Source: JBGOTP01 sp041476545 (GTDB taxonomy: Bacteria > Acidobacteriota > Vicinamibacteria > Vicinamibacterales > CAVVIG01). From it: DNA of 28,539 nt. A program made the position numbers and the translations under genes. The stretch covers positions 1-28,539 of the forward strand of contig JBGOTP010000014.1 of the NCBI GenBank assembly GCA_041476545.1. The letters run 5' to 3'. Under the pieces are notes generated by a model that searched no databases, was not told where the DNA came from, and saw only the letters and a list, made by a program, of their open reading frames with translations. Position 1 is the stretch's first letter. Each line of letters begins with the position of its first letter. Shown piece by piece: positions 14,740-23,004 of this stretch.

Positions 14740-16535
14740 CAACGGGGAAACTCAATACGGACTTCGGTTCCACGCCCCGGGACGGTCTCGATGGCAATCG
14801 TGCCGCCCAGCCCCTCGACGACGTGCCTGGCGATCGGCAGGCCGAGTCCCGTGCCGCCGCGCTTGGTGGTGAAATATGGGTCGAATACTCGCGGCAGTAC
14901 GTCGCGCTCGATGCCGCTGCCGTTGTCCGCGATCGTCACCCCGACCCGCGTCGCCGTCGTTCGCGTCGAGACAACGACGTGGGGCTCGCCGGAACCCTGC
15001 GGTCCCGTGCCCGGCGCGCCCGGAGTCTCGGACGCGGTGGACTCGGATTCCATGGCCTGCCGCGCGTTCATGATCAGGTTCACGAGCGCGATCCGCAGGC
15101 GCTCGGCATCGGTCGAGATAGCCGGGACCGAGGCATCGAGATCGATCTCGACCGGCGGGCCGGCGCCCGCCGACGCGGCAGCGGCCGACTCGCGGCAAAT
15201 CGTGTTGAGGTCGGCAGGCGCGATCTCGAACTGAATCGGCCGGGCAAAGTCGAGCACGTCATTGACGATGCTATTCAGGCGGATGATTTCACCGTCGATG
15301 TCGGCAATGGCCTCGCGAAGCGACGCAGGGGAGAGCTCGGGCCGGCGGAGTGTGTGCAGCGCCGCTTTGATAATCATGAGCGGATTGCGCACTTCGTGGG
15401 CGATGACGGTCGACAACCGGCCAAGCGACGAGAGCCGCTCCTTCTGGGACATCTCGCGTTGAAACCGGGCAATGGAATCGGTGAGCATGTTGAACGTCGT
15501 GGCCACCAGGCGCGCGTCCGCATCGTCCCACCGCTGACCGCTCGGCAGCACGATCTTGCGCGTGAGGTCGCCCGTCGCGGCGACCTCGCGCATCTTGCCC
15601 GTGATGGCCGCGAGCGGGCGCGTGATCGTGCGCGCGACCGCGAAACTGAGGAGCGTCGCCAGCAGCACGGCGGCCACGGCGGTAATCCCCAGCTCCCGGC
15701 GAATCTGGCCGAGCACCTGGAGTTGCTGGCTGCGCGAGCGCAGGACCAGGGCCACGGGCCCGGACCCCGGGCCGCGTCCGTCGCGCGTGTCCGGCTGCGG
15801 CGCGAGCGGCAGCGGCAGCGAGACGTACTCGCCGGTCGCGAGCGTCAGGTTGCCCGAGCGATCGGCGCGCCGCAGGAGGCTGGTCAGCGCCTGCCGGTCT
15901 TCGGCAGGGAGCGTCGTGGCGAGCACCTCTCCGTCGATGCCGAAGGCGATGTCGCTTCCCGTAATTCCCTTGAGCTGCGCCGCGAGCGCCGCGTCGAAGA
16001 GAAAGCCCACGCTCAGCGTTCCCAGAATGTCGGGATGCGTGAGGCCGACCGTAATCGGCACCGTGACGAGCTGCAGCATGCCGTCGGGTTGCGGCAGCAG
16101 GGCGAAGCTCTCGCGTCCGGCGATCGCCTCGCGGATCGACGGCAGGCTGGCGACGACGGCGGCGACGCGTGGCGAGGCGCCGACAATCGCGAGCAGCCGG
16201 CCGACACGATTGGTCACGAGCAGCATGTTCGAGTCGAACTGATTCTGGTACCCGTTCAGCGTGTCCTGCACGGTGGGCGGGTCGTCGGTGTCGACTGCCG
16301 CCTTGAGCTTGGGCGCATCGGCGATGAGCCTCGCCAGCGTCGTGAACGTCTGCGCGCGCGTGCTTCGGTACTGCTCGACGATCGCGCCGGTCGCCATGAT
16401 TTCGCGCTGCAGCTGCGCTTCGAGTTCACGCGTGACGCGGAGGTTGACCAGGTAGATCGCGGCCCCGATCGACAGCACGGCGAGCAGCGCGCTCGTCAGG
16501 AAGATCCGATTGCGGAGCGAGGCGAAGATCCTCAT
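14739..16535 (-). CDS. Membrane sensor histidine kinase
   Basis: A 598-residue inner-membrane kinase. TM1 (about 11-31) and TM2 (about 282-301) flank a periplasmic domain of about 250 residues with a Cache-like layout (inferred from length and topology). A HAMP linker follows (about 302-355, RPLAAITGKMREVAATGDLT). HisKA carries the phospho-acceptor in IAHEVRNPL (His380). HATPase_c has NLIMNARQAM (N-box, about 486-495), DNGSG (537-541), DPYFTTKRGGTGLGLPIARH (F and G2 boxes) and a final Gly-rich strand. ATG 16535 overlaps the stop of the copper-site protein gene (ATGA), and its own stop overlaps the regulator start. An open frame continuing upstream in the same register lies inside the preceding gene and is not used. 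Confidence 0.94.
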   Translation of the reverse strand: MRIFASLRNRIFLTSALLAVLSIGAAIYLVNLRVTRELEAQLQREIMATGAIVEQYRSTRAQTFTTLARLIADAPKLKAAVDTDDPPTVQDTLNGYQNQFDSNMLLVTNRVGRLLAIVGASPRVAAVVASLPSIREAIAGRESFALLPQPDGMLQLVTVPITVGLTHPDILGTLSVGFLFDAALAAQLKGITGSDIAFGIDGEVLATTLPAEDRQALTSLLRRADRSGNLTLATGEYVSLPLPLAPQPDTRDGRGPGSGPVALVLRSRSQQLQVLGQIRRELGITAVAAVLLATLLSFAVARTITRPLAAITGKMREVAATGDLTRKIVLPSGQRWDDADARLVATTFNMLTDSIARFQREMSQKERLSSLGRLSTVIAHEVRNPLMIIKAALHTLRRPELSPASLREAIADIDGEIIRLNSIVNDVLDFARPIQFEIAPADLNTICRESAAAASAGAGPPVEIDLDASVPAISTDAERLRIALVNLIMNARQAMESESTASETPGAPGTGPQGSGEPHVVVSTRTTATRVGVTIADNGSGIERDVLPRVFDPYFTTKRGGTGLGLPIARHVVEGLGGTIAIETVPGRGTEVRIEFPR

Positions 16536-17218
16536 TTTGGCGTGAAGTCGAGTTGCGCCGAACCCCCGCCGGTGACGGTGACGGATCGCGACTCGAACGA
16601 GGCCCGTTCGTTCCAGGCGGCCACGTTGTAGGTGCCCGGCGGAACGCCCTCGATGCGGTAGCGCCCCTCGTCGTCGGTCACGGCAAAGAACGGGTGGGTG
16701 AACACCAGGATGAACGCATTCATGTGCGAGTGGATGTCGCAGAACACGCGGACGATCCCCGGCCGGTCGAAGCGGATCGATTTGGAGCGGCCGGCCGCGT
16801 ACCGGCCCAGATCGAAGCGAGCCGTCTTCGAGAGCGAAAACACGTTGTGGTAGATCCGGTCGGAGTTCGGGAAGTCGACGCTGGTGCCCGTGGTGATCGC
16901 GAGGACGTGCGGGACGAATGTTTCGTGGTACTGATCGAGCGTCGCGCGCCCCGGCTCGGGCTGTTCGAAGGCCCCGCGCGGAGCCGTTTCGAGATAGAGC
17001 ACCGATTGCGGACGGATCTCGGGTGGGCGGTGGTCCGGCGCGCCGGCATCCGAGATGTTCGGTCGCTGCGCCGGCGCCACTGCGACGAGCGGCAGCTCGA
17101 CTCTGCCGTGAATGGTCCCGGTTGTAGAGCCGGCTGGCCGCTGGCGCGCGAACGTCCCCGTCGCCGCCTCGATCGGCGCGACGAGGAGAATGGACGTCCA
17201 GATCCAGATACGTACCAG
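16532..17218 (-). CDS. Exported cupredoxin-like protein with carboxypeptidase-regulatory-type domain
   Basis: A protein of about 228 residues if the CTG at 17218 is the start. That start gives a normal signal peptide (M-V-R-I-W-I-W-T-S-I-L-L-V-A-P-I-E-A), then a regulatory beta-sandwich strand (GTIHGRVELP). No ATG, GTG or TTG precedes that region in frame; the next is GTG 17080, which would delete the export signal. The central domain has cupredoxin-like features: FVPHVLAITTGTSVDFPNSD and YHNVFSLS, then FCDIHSHMNAFILV, with a Cys, two His and a Met in the order expected for a type 1 copper site. It ends with GRYRIEGVPPGTYNVAAW, a carboxypeptidase-regulatory pattern. The stop overlaps the kinase ATG. 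Function is unknown; periplasmic copper binding or electron transfer is inferred. Confidence 0.75.
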   Translation of the reverse strand: MVRIWIWTSILLVAPIEAATGTFARQRPAGSTTGTIHGRVELPLVAVAPAQRPNISDAGAPDHRPPEIRPQSVLYLETAPRGAFEQPEPGRATLDQYHETFVPHVLAITTGTSVDFPNSDRIYHNVFSLSKTARFDLGRYAAGRSKSIRFDRPGIVRVFCDIHSHMNAFILVFTHPFFAVTDDEGRYRIEGVPPGTYNVAAWNERASFESRSVTVTGGGSAQLDFTPK

Positions 17219-17241
17219 GCACCGCGATGTGCCATGCGCGT

Positions 17242-18498
17242 TCAGAACCAGAAGACGACCTCCGTCGCCACGAGGTGGCTCTTCGGCACGCGCCCGCCAT
17301 CGCGTTTGTCAAATTGATACGAGAACTTCAAGAGGACGTTTCGCTGAATCGAATAGCCGGCCCCGGTTTCGACGCGCGTCACCGGTGCATCCCAGGTCCT
17401 CGGCCCCGCCGACCCGGTGATGGTGCTGAACCCGAGATGCTCCACGCGCGCCGCGGCGTACAGGCCCGGGACGATCTTGTACCGGCCTTCAACGGATATC
17501 ACCGCCGCGTCGAGTGGGTGGTCGATGAACGGCGCGCGCACCATCGGCAGCGTCCAGCGGCTCAAGATCGTCTCCATCCGCACGACGTAGTAGCCGCTCG
17601 AGTACTCCGCGTCGGCGCCCCACGCGTCCTGAGTGAACGGCCCCGGGTCGCCCGCGTTCGCGGCCCGGACGGTACTCGTTGCGAGGAACGGCCCGTGTGA
17701 GGCGGACGCCCCGAGGATCAGTCCAGCGACCGGATGAAACGCCAGGCGGCCGGCGATCTGCGGGCCCCCGTTGTCGTCCTTCCATAACGGATTGGCCAGC
17801 GTGCCGAGGGTGACAGCCCCCGTTCCCTCGACAAAATCGTTTGCCGCACGGACCTGGACGCCAGTGTCCCATCGGCCTATCGCCGCGAGTGGCACGCCGC
17901 GTCTTGGCAGGACGTTGCCGACCGAAAAGGTGTCCAGCCAGCCACGGCCGCGCATCTTCAACAGCTCGTCCGCGTCGGCCGGGATCGCGTCGGGTCTGAG
18001 CGAGGTGAGATATTGAAACCCGAGCGGATATCCGATCAGCGGGTTGTCCGACCCATACGTCCGGTGCGTGAACGCACCGAACGTGGGAGGGATACGACCC
18101 GCCTGGATGTCGAATCGGCGTGATGTCCAGGGATGAATCCGCAGATAGAGCGCGGAGCCCTCGGCGGCGACAATATCGTCCACGTCCACAAGGCGCAGTT
18201 CGCCAAGCACCGACACGTGATTGCCTGCCTTGAGGAGGCCATTGAGATCGGCGCGGAACCTCCGGAGGGACCTCGAGGCCTGCGCCACGCTGACGGAGTC
18301 GACCGAGTGCTGATAGTCCGTGTAGTTGAAAAACCCGGGATCATCGCGCCCAACGGATGCCGAGATGTCACCCCCCAACGTGACCGTGCCATCGCCGATG
18401 ACGATGGGCGACGACGGCAGAATCTGTGCGCCCGCGACGCTCGCCCTGGACAGAATGACCAGGATGGACAGGAAGGACAGGGTTCCGCTGAGTGTCAT
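17242..18498 (-). CDS. Outer-membrane beta-barrel (porin-like) protein
   Basis: A 418-residue exported protein. The signal peptide is MTLSGTLSFLSILVILSRASVAGA with cleavage near AGA-Q. The mature chain alternates hydrophobic and polar residues, rich in aromatic and Gly residues (FDIQAGRIPPTFGAF, ISVEGRYKIVPGLYAAARVE), and ends in VVFWF, the C-terminal aromatic signature recognised by the BAM machinery. It is first in the operon with the copper-site protein, kinase and regulator. ATG 18498 is preceded by a perfect TATAAT 12 nt upstream. Substrate is unknown; the operon suggests uptake or sensing linked to the copper protein. Confidence 0.82.
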   Translation of the reverse strand: MTLSGTLSFLSILVILSRASVAGAQILPSSPIVIGDGTVTLGGDISASVGRDDPGFFNYTDYQHSVDSVSVAQASRSLRRFRADLNGLLKAGNHVSVLGELRLVDVDDIVAAEGSALYLRIHPWTSRRFDIQAGRIPPTFGAFTHRTYGSDNPLIGYPLGFQYLTSLRPDAIPADADELLKMRGRGWLDTFSVGNVLPRRGVPLAAIGRWDTGVQVRAANDFVEGTGAVTLGTLANPLWKDDNGGPQIAGRLAFHPVAGLILGASASHGPFLATSTVRAANAGDPGPFTQDAWGADAEYSSGYYVVRMETILSRWTLPMVRAPFIDHPLDAAVISVEGRYKIVPGLYAAARVEHLGFSTITGSAGPRTWDAPVTRVETGAGYSIQRNVLLKFSYQFDKRDGGRVPKSHLVATEVVFWF

Positions 18499-18510
18499 CG
18501 CGTCGCTTGG

Positions 18511-18516
18511 ATTATA
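18511..18516 (-). promoter_or_regulatory. -10 element (TATAAT) of the porin/copper/two-component operon
   Basis: A perfect TATAAT on the minus strand ends 12 nt before the porin ATG. No good -35 is seen at 16-18 bp. The expected transcript has a leader of only a few bases, so this message may be near-leaderless. Confidence 0.5.
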
Positions 18517-18844
18517 GCCGTGCGCGCCTGGTGGCCTTGGTCCCTTACGAAGGCCGAAAGTCGCTTCCGTCCTGCGTAAACCAAGACCGTGGAGGGAAGG
18601 AGTCCAGTCGCAGTCTGCACGAGATCCGTTCGATCACGCGCTGGTCCGTCATTTGCTGGCGTCTATTCGGTAGCTGTGGCGGCCGGTGTCGAGCCGCCTC
18701 CGAGCGAGGGTACCTACTGCTCCCAAACAGGCGCCCGGATCGATGGGCGACGCCAACACCCCAACCACTGGCGTCGCCGTCGTTCTGCTTTTCCGAGACA
18801 TCCCACGTGCTCGAACTTTAGTCGCGGGCGACCTCTTCATCCTT
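18517..18844. other. Intergenic stretch without a supportable gene
   Basis: Between the porin promoter and the Sel1 lipoprotein stop, both strands hold only short open frames with no recognisable family. I see no RNA gene, terminator with a T-tract or obvious repeat. Confidence 0.5.
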
Positions 18845-19660
18845 TCATCGCGCTGCGCGGCGTGCGAATTCCTCTGTCCAGTCCTGTATCCGTTTTTCCG
18901 CCTGGGCGATCTGGCTGGCGGACATGCGTGCGGCGACCCGTTCGCGCGCGGCGCCGTATTTGCCGTCGTCGTCGCCCGCCGCGCGGGTTGACGCAATGCT
19001 CAACCATCGGTACGCCTCTATATCGTCTTGTGGAATTCCCTCGTCGCCGTCGAAGTACATCGCGCCGAGATGAAAAGCCGCGAGAGCGTTGCCCTGATCG
19101 GCGGCCTTCCGATACCACTCGAGGGCTGCCGGAAACTGCTGCGGAACGCCCTTCCCGTTGTAGTACAGCGTCGCGAGTTCCAGCTCCGCCAGCTCATGTC
19201 CCTGCTCGGCCGCTTGCTGAAACCACTGAGCGGCGGACGCATAGTCGGGTGCAATCACGGCGTTAACCGCCTCGGAGAACGTGGCGCCAAGTTTGTACTG
19301 TGCGTCAACGTTCCCCTGCGTCGCGGCTTGCTTCCACCACTGAACGGCTTCCTTCATGTCGCGCTGAACGCCCTCGCCACTCGCGAGCATCAGCCCGAGC
19401 TGATAGGCCGCCAGGATGTGTCCCTGTTCCGCCGCCTTGCGCATCCACGCGGCCGCATCCAGGAGGTTCTGCTCGACGCCGTTGGCGCTGTAGTACATGT
19501 TCGCCAGCGCGAACTGCGCCGCTGCATCTCCGCCTTCGGCAGCGGTGAGGACCGACCGGGCGGCCGCCGGCATGCCTTCGGGAGACGCCGACTCGTCCTT
19601 GTGGCAGCCTGTGGCGAGCAGGCAGATCGCGGCGACGCCGACAAGCCTGGGAAGTCTCAT
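18845..19660 (-). CDS. Sel1-repeat lipoprotein
   Basis: A 271-residue lipoprotein. The signal ends in the lipobox LLATGC, so Cys at about residue 19 would be lipidated. The mature part is built of Sel1-like tetratricopeptide repeats of about 36 residues: ALANMYYSANGVEQNLLDAA, YQLGLMLASGEGVQRDMKEA, ELATLYYNGKGVPQQFPAAL, FHLGAMYFDGDEGIPQDD, with one degenerate unit near the middle. Such solenoids bind other proteins. The C-terminal 40 residues are charged helices. ATG 19660 is the obvious start. The gene is monocistronic and diverges from the DUF6152 operon. Confidence 0.9.
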   Translation of the reverse strand: MRLPRLVGVAAICLLATGCHKDESASPEGMPAAARSVLTAAEGGDAAAQFALANMYYSANGVEQNLLDAAAWMRKAAEQGHILAAYQLGLMLASGEGVQRDMKEAVQWWKQAATQGNVDAQYKLGATFSEAVNAVIAPDYASAAQWFQQAAEQGHELAELELATLYYNGKGVPQQFPAALEWYRKAADQGNALAAFHLGAMYFDGDEGIPQDDIEAYRWLSIASTRAAGDDDGKYGAARERVAARMSASQIAQAEKRIQDWTEEFARRAAR

Positions 19661-19715
19661 GGGGCTATCCTATCAGCGTCAGTCAGTGCAGTCGGCCGTC
19701 GCGGCGAGGGTCTCC

Positions 19716-19744
19716 TTGTCCTGAATAACCAGTGGGGTTACTAT
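19716..19744 (+). promoter_or_regulatory. Putative sigma70-like promoter of the DUF6152 operon
   Basis: TTGTCC (19716-19721) is followed after 17 bases by TACTAT (19739-19744); each hexamer matches consensus at 4 of 6 bases. It lies 57 bp before the ATG at 19802 in the divergent gap and fits the plus-strand operon. A weak but correctly spaced match. Confidence 0.4.
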
Positions 19745-19801
19745 TCGGGAGGCGTTGTCCCTCTGTGCCGGCGCCCCCGGATCCGCGCAAAAGGAGCATT
19801 T

Positions 19802-20230
19802 ATGAAGACGGCCGTTTCACTTGGTGTGTTCATCCTCGGGCTGCTCTTGGCCGTCGAACGCCCCGAGGCCCATCACGCATTTGCGGCGGAATTTGATCCG
19901 AACAAGAAGGTCACGCTGCAGGGTACGGTCGTGCGGATGGAATGGGTGAACCCGCATGCGTGGCTCACAGTAAACGTCACGACCGAAGCCGGGAAGGTCG
20001 AGGAGTGGGGACTGGAATTCGGCCCGCCAAACGCGCTGTTCCGACGTGGCTGGCGCAAGAACTCGCTTCTGCCGGGTATGAAGATCACGGCAACGGCGTA
20101 TCTGGCGAAGGACGGCCGCAAGATCGCGAATGCCGACAAGGTCACGCTGCCGGATGGCAGCACGTTCGGAGCGGGGGCTGCTGGTACGGGAGCCCCCAAT
20201 GATCCGGATGCTCCAGGAGCGAAGGAATAA
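19802..20230 (+). CDS. DUF6152-like exported protein
   Basis: A 142-residue exported protein. The signal peptide is MKTAVSLGVFILGLLLAVER then PEAHH. The mature start HHAFAAEFDPNKKVTLQGTV and the MEWVNPHAWLTV segment are the DUF6152 signature, an OB-fold-like small secreted domain whose NPHAW motif is strongly conserved. The C-terminus is a Gly/Ala-rich tail. AAGGAG lies 6 bases before ATG 19802, fixing the start; an earlier open frame is antisense to the Sel1 gene. It is first of three genes encoding secreted proteins; the next begins on the base after its stop. Function is unknown. Confidence 0.9.
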   Translation: MKTAVSLGVFILGLLLAVERPEAHHAFAAEFDPNKKVTLQGTVVRMEWVNPHAWLTVNVTTEAGKVEEWGLEFGPPNALFRRGWRKNSLLPGMKITATAYLAKDGRKIANADKVTLPDGSTFGAGAAGTGAPNDPDAPGAKE

Positions 20231-21025
20231 GTGCGGGGCCTCGTCATCGCCGTCTGCGCCCTGCTTGGCTTGGGCGCCGCCGCATGCACGAGCACAGCCG
20301 CTCAAGGGGGGAACACCTACATCCCGCCGCGAACAGCGGATGGCAAGCCGGACCTGCAGGGTATCTGGCAGGTCATGAATTCCGCCAACGTGAATATCCT
20401 TGCTCACTCGGCGGGTCCTGATGGCCCCGCTGGGCAGTCAGTCGTGGAGGGCGGTGTCATCCCCTATCAGGACTGGGCGATCAAGAAGCAGCAGGAGAAC
20501 TTCGCAAGTCGCGTGAAGCTGGATCCGGAGCGGAAGTGCCATCTCGCAGGGGTCCCGCGCGCCACCTACATTCCGCTGCCGTTCCAGATCGTCCAAACGC
20601 CCGACATGGTCGCCATCCTCTACGAATACGCTCACATGGTGCGGCGAATCTATACGAACGGAACACCCCACCAGGAGGATGTCGATTTCTACCTGGGCGA
20701 CTCTCGGGGCAAGTACGAGGGGAACACGCTCGTGGTCGACGTGACGAACTTCAACGACAAGACGTGGTTCGACCGCGCCGGTCACTTCCACGGTGAAGAG
20801 ATGAAGGTCGTGGAGCGTTTTACCCGCATCGACCACGATCACATCAACTATGAAGCGACCATTCAAGACCCGAAGGTGTTCACCGGGCCGTGGAAGATGC
20901 GGATGCTTCTGTACCGGAATGCCGATCCGACAGCGCAGATCCTGGACTACCACTGCTACGCGTTCGAGGATGTCACCCCCGGGATGACGGTCCCCCTTTT
21001 CAGAGAGAGCACACTCAAGAAATGA
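20231..21025 (+). CDS. Secreted lipoprotein-like protein of the 'PDLQGIWQ' family
   Basis: A 264-residue protein of a family common in acidobacterial genomes but with no established function. A signal peptide with an AAACTST box (Cys at about 19) suggests lipidation. The mature N-terminus TADGKPDLQGIWQVMN is the family mark. Other conserved segments are PLPFQIVQTPDMVAILYEY, GDSRGKYEGNTLVVDVTNF and HFHGEEMKVVERFTR, giving a beta-rich fold. Start: GTG 20231, immediately after the DUF6152 stop, with GAAGGA upstream. Its stop overlaps the next gene's ATG. The next gene is a clear paralogue, so this is an internal duplication. Confidence 0.88.
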   Translation: MRGLVIAVCALLGLGAAACTSTAAQGGNTYIPPRTADGKPDLQGIWQVMNSANVNILAHSAGPDGPAGQSVVEGGVIPYQDWAIKKQQENFASRVKLDPERKCHLAGVPRATYIPLPFQIVQTPDMVAILYEYAHMVRRIYTNGTPHQEDVDFYLGDSRGKYEGNTLVVDVTNFNDKTWFDRAGHFHGEEMKVVERFTRIDHDHINYEATIQDPKVFTGPWKMRMLLYRNADPTAQILDYHCYAFEDVTPGMTVPLFRESTLKK

Positions 21026-21906
21026 AGAGGATTGCGTACGCACTGTCGGTGATCGCGCTCGGCAACGCCTTCATCTGGGCAACGGCACGCGATCGCACGG
21101 CGGCACAGCAGCAGCCGCAAGGGCGCGGGGTACCAGGGCCGCGGGGTGTGGCACCCGGCCCGTGGCAGCCGACGCGGCTGACCAATGGCCAGCCGAACGT
21201 GCAGGGGATCTGGCAAGCTGCGGGTCCCGAGGGTGCTGCCGGTCTGACGATCGAGCCGCTGCCGCGCGCGAATGGGGGAAACACGACGGCGCCGGGCATG
21301 GTCGTCGATCCGCCTGATGGCCGCATCCCGTATCTCCCATGGGCCCTGGCGAGACGAGACGAGGTCCGCGAGAATCACCTCACGCCCAACCGCGCCCAGG
21401 TGGACACGCGCAACCGCGGCTGGCCCGACGGCGTGCCGCGGATTAACTACTATTCGGTCAATCCGTTTCAGATCATCCAGGTTCCCGGCGCGGTCGTCAT
21501 CCTGTACGAAGCGCAGCACGAATTCAGGTATATCCCGCTCGACGGTCGACCTCAGATCGACACCGGCGTCAAGCTGTGGATGGGCAGTTCGCGCGGACGC
21601 TGGGAAGGCACCACGCTCGTGGTCGATGTGACGAATGTCTCCGACCGGGTCCGGTTGTCGGTCGTGGGCGATTTTCATTCCGACGACGTCAAGATCACCG
21701 AACGCTGGACGTTTGTCGATGCCGATACCATCGCGCACACGGCGACGTTCGTCGATCCGAAGGTGTATTCGAAGCCGTGGACCGTTGCCAAGACGATCAA
21801 ACGCGTGAAGGACCGCGGATTCGAGATTATGGAATACTCCGGCGTCGAGGGAGAAAAAGACCAGGATCTCATGGTCGATATCCCGGCGAACACGCGCGCA
21901 AAATAG
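21022..21906 (+). CDS. Secreted protein, paralogue of the preceding 'PDLQGIWQ' family gene
   Basis: A 294-residue exported protein. The signal peptide is MKRIAYALSVIALGNAFIWATA, followed by a Gly/Pro/Gln-rich linker. It shares with the previous gene the LTNGQPNVQGIWQ start, NPFQIIQVPGAVVILYEAQHEFR, GSSRGRWEGTTLVVDVTN and HSDDVKITERWTFVD segments, so the two are tandem paralogues. ATG 21022 overlaps the upstream stop (ATGA). Function is unknown; both probably act outside the cytoplasm with the DUF6152 protein. No terminator with a T-tract follows; the 111-bp gap before the convergent gene holds only a weak CCTCG/CGAGG hairpin right after the stop. Confidence 0.88.
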   Translation: MKRIAYALSVIALGNAFIWATARDRTAAQQQPQGRGVPGPRGVAPGPWQPTRLTNGQPNVQGIWQAAGPEGAAGLTIEPLPRANGGNTTAPGMVVDPPDGRIPYLPWALARRDEVRENHLTPNRAQVDTRNRGWPDGVPRINYYSVNPFQIIQVPGAVVILYEAQHEFRYIPLDGRPQIDTGVKLWMGSSRGRWEGTTLVVDVTNVSDRVRLSVVGDFHSDDVKITERWTFVDADTIAHTATFVDPKVYSKPWTVAKTIKRVKDRGFEIMEYSGVEGEKDQDLMVDIPANTRAK

Positions 21907-22017
21907 CCTCGCGTCGCCGAGGGCCGCAAGATCGGACGCTCGCGGCACGATTCCATTGCAGGGTTGAGACGAATTGCTCCGCGGTCGACTGCGACGTTTT
22001 CGCCGGCGGACATGGCG

Positions 22018-23004
22018 TCAGCGGTTCTGCCGCAGAATCAGTACTTCTCCGTTGCCGACGACGACAAAGACAAGCGAGTCCGATACGGCGACGTCCCGCG
22101 CCGGCAAAACCGTCTTATACGTACCGATGATGTTCGGCTTCCCTGGTGTCGACAGATCCACAACCTGGAGGCCTTCGCGACCATCGGCCACATACGCCAG
22201 CGCGCCCTTGAGCGATACGCGCTGCGCCCCGCCCGGTGTGCGATATCGAGGGATTGCGACCGGCGCGGCCGGATTGGAGACGTCAAAGAGCTGGAGTAAC
22301 CCGTTCTTCACGAGGACTGCGAGCGTCGGCCCCTGCGCCGACACCTGCATGACCTCGAGTTGCGCTGAGCCGTTACCCGCAGCCGACTGGAGCGTGCCCA
22401 CGGGTTCGAGCGGCCTCGGCTTCGCCAAGTCCAGGACGTAAAATCCGGTCGGCCTGTCTGCCGCGTACGCCAACGAGCCGGATGTGACGACGTCGGTCGC
22501 GTAGCCCTCGAGGAAGACGGAGTCAACGTGGATTGGTTTCGCCGGGTTCGAGACGTCAATGATGGCAACGCCTGTGACCATGTCGGCGACGAGCGCCGTT
22601 ACTCCGGCGACCGCCACGTTCTTGGCCTGACCCGGTGTTTTCAGCGACCCCCGAAGAGTCGGTGCGCGAGGATTCGAGACGTCGAGGATCCCAAGCCCGA
22701 ACGCGTCGGCTGCCACGTAAACCAGAGAGTCCGAAAGTCTGAATCCCCATATCTTCTGCGGGAACGTATACGCGCCGAGGCGAGTCGGTGCGGCGGGATC
22801 CGAGACGTCGAAGATGGCGAGTGTTTTGTCGGCAGCAAGGTACGAGTACCCACCCTGCACCTTCACCAACTCCGCGGGGCCGGGGATGGTGCCCACCTGC
22901 GCAAAGGTCATGGACTGCGCGGCAAGACTGCCGGCGCCCGCAGCCGATAGCCATCCAACCCACAGCAGAACCACGACGCACCGCCTCGGGCCCCGGCGCC
23001 TCAT
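22018..23004 (-). CDS. LVIVD-repeat secreted beta-propeller
   Basis: A 328-residue exported protein with a Sec signal (MRRRGPRRCVVVLLWVGWLS then AAG...SLAAQ). The mature chain has about eight LVIVD-like propeller units, each with 'xxVaDxxxGvxIxDVSNPaxP': TLAIFDVSDPAAPTRLG, LGILDVSNPRAPTLRGS, GVAIIDVSNPAKPIHVD, LLQLFDVSNPAAPVAI and GLQVVDLSTPGKPNIIG. Such propellers usually bind partners or ligands at the cell surface; no enzyme motif is seen. Its ATG (23004) overlaps the stop of the PQQ-like propeller gene upstream. An open frame extends upstream of 23004 through that gene but is a shadow. Confidence 0.9.
   Translation of the reverse strand: MRRRGPRRCVVVLLWVGWLSAAGAGSLAAQSMTFAQVGTIPGPAELVKVQGGYSYLAADKTLAIFDVSDPAAPTRLGAYTFPQKIWGFRLSDSLVYVAADAFGLGILDVSNPRAPTLRGSLKTPGQAKNVAVAGVTALVADMVTGVAIIDVSNPAKPIHVDSVFLEGYATDVVTSGSLAYAADRPTGFYVLDLAKPRPLEPVGTLQSAAGNGSAQLEVMQVSAQGPTLAVLVKNGLLQLFDVSNPAAPVAIPRYRTPGGAQRVSLKGALAYVADGREGLQVVDLSTPGKPNIIGTYKTVLPARDVAVSDSLVFVVVGNGEVLILRQNR

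Noticed and set aside
13705..16631. Two long plus-strand frames (509 and 602 codons) opposite the response regulator and kinase
   Set aside because: Both opposite strands carry intact, motif-complete genes; the products are Arg-rich with no domain.
16536..17312. Upstream extension of the kinase frame to 857 codons
   Set aside because: It overlaps the copper-site protein in another frame and is Arg-rich; TM1 starts at ATG 16535.
19028..19801. Upstream extension of the DUF6152 frame to 400 codons
   Set aside because: The extension is antisense to the Sel1 lipoprotein, while AAGGAG and a signal peptide fix the start at 19802.
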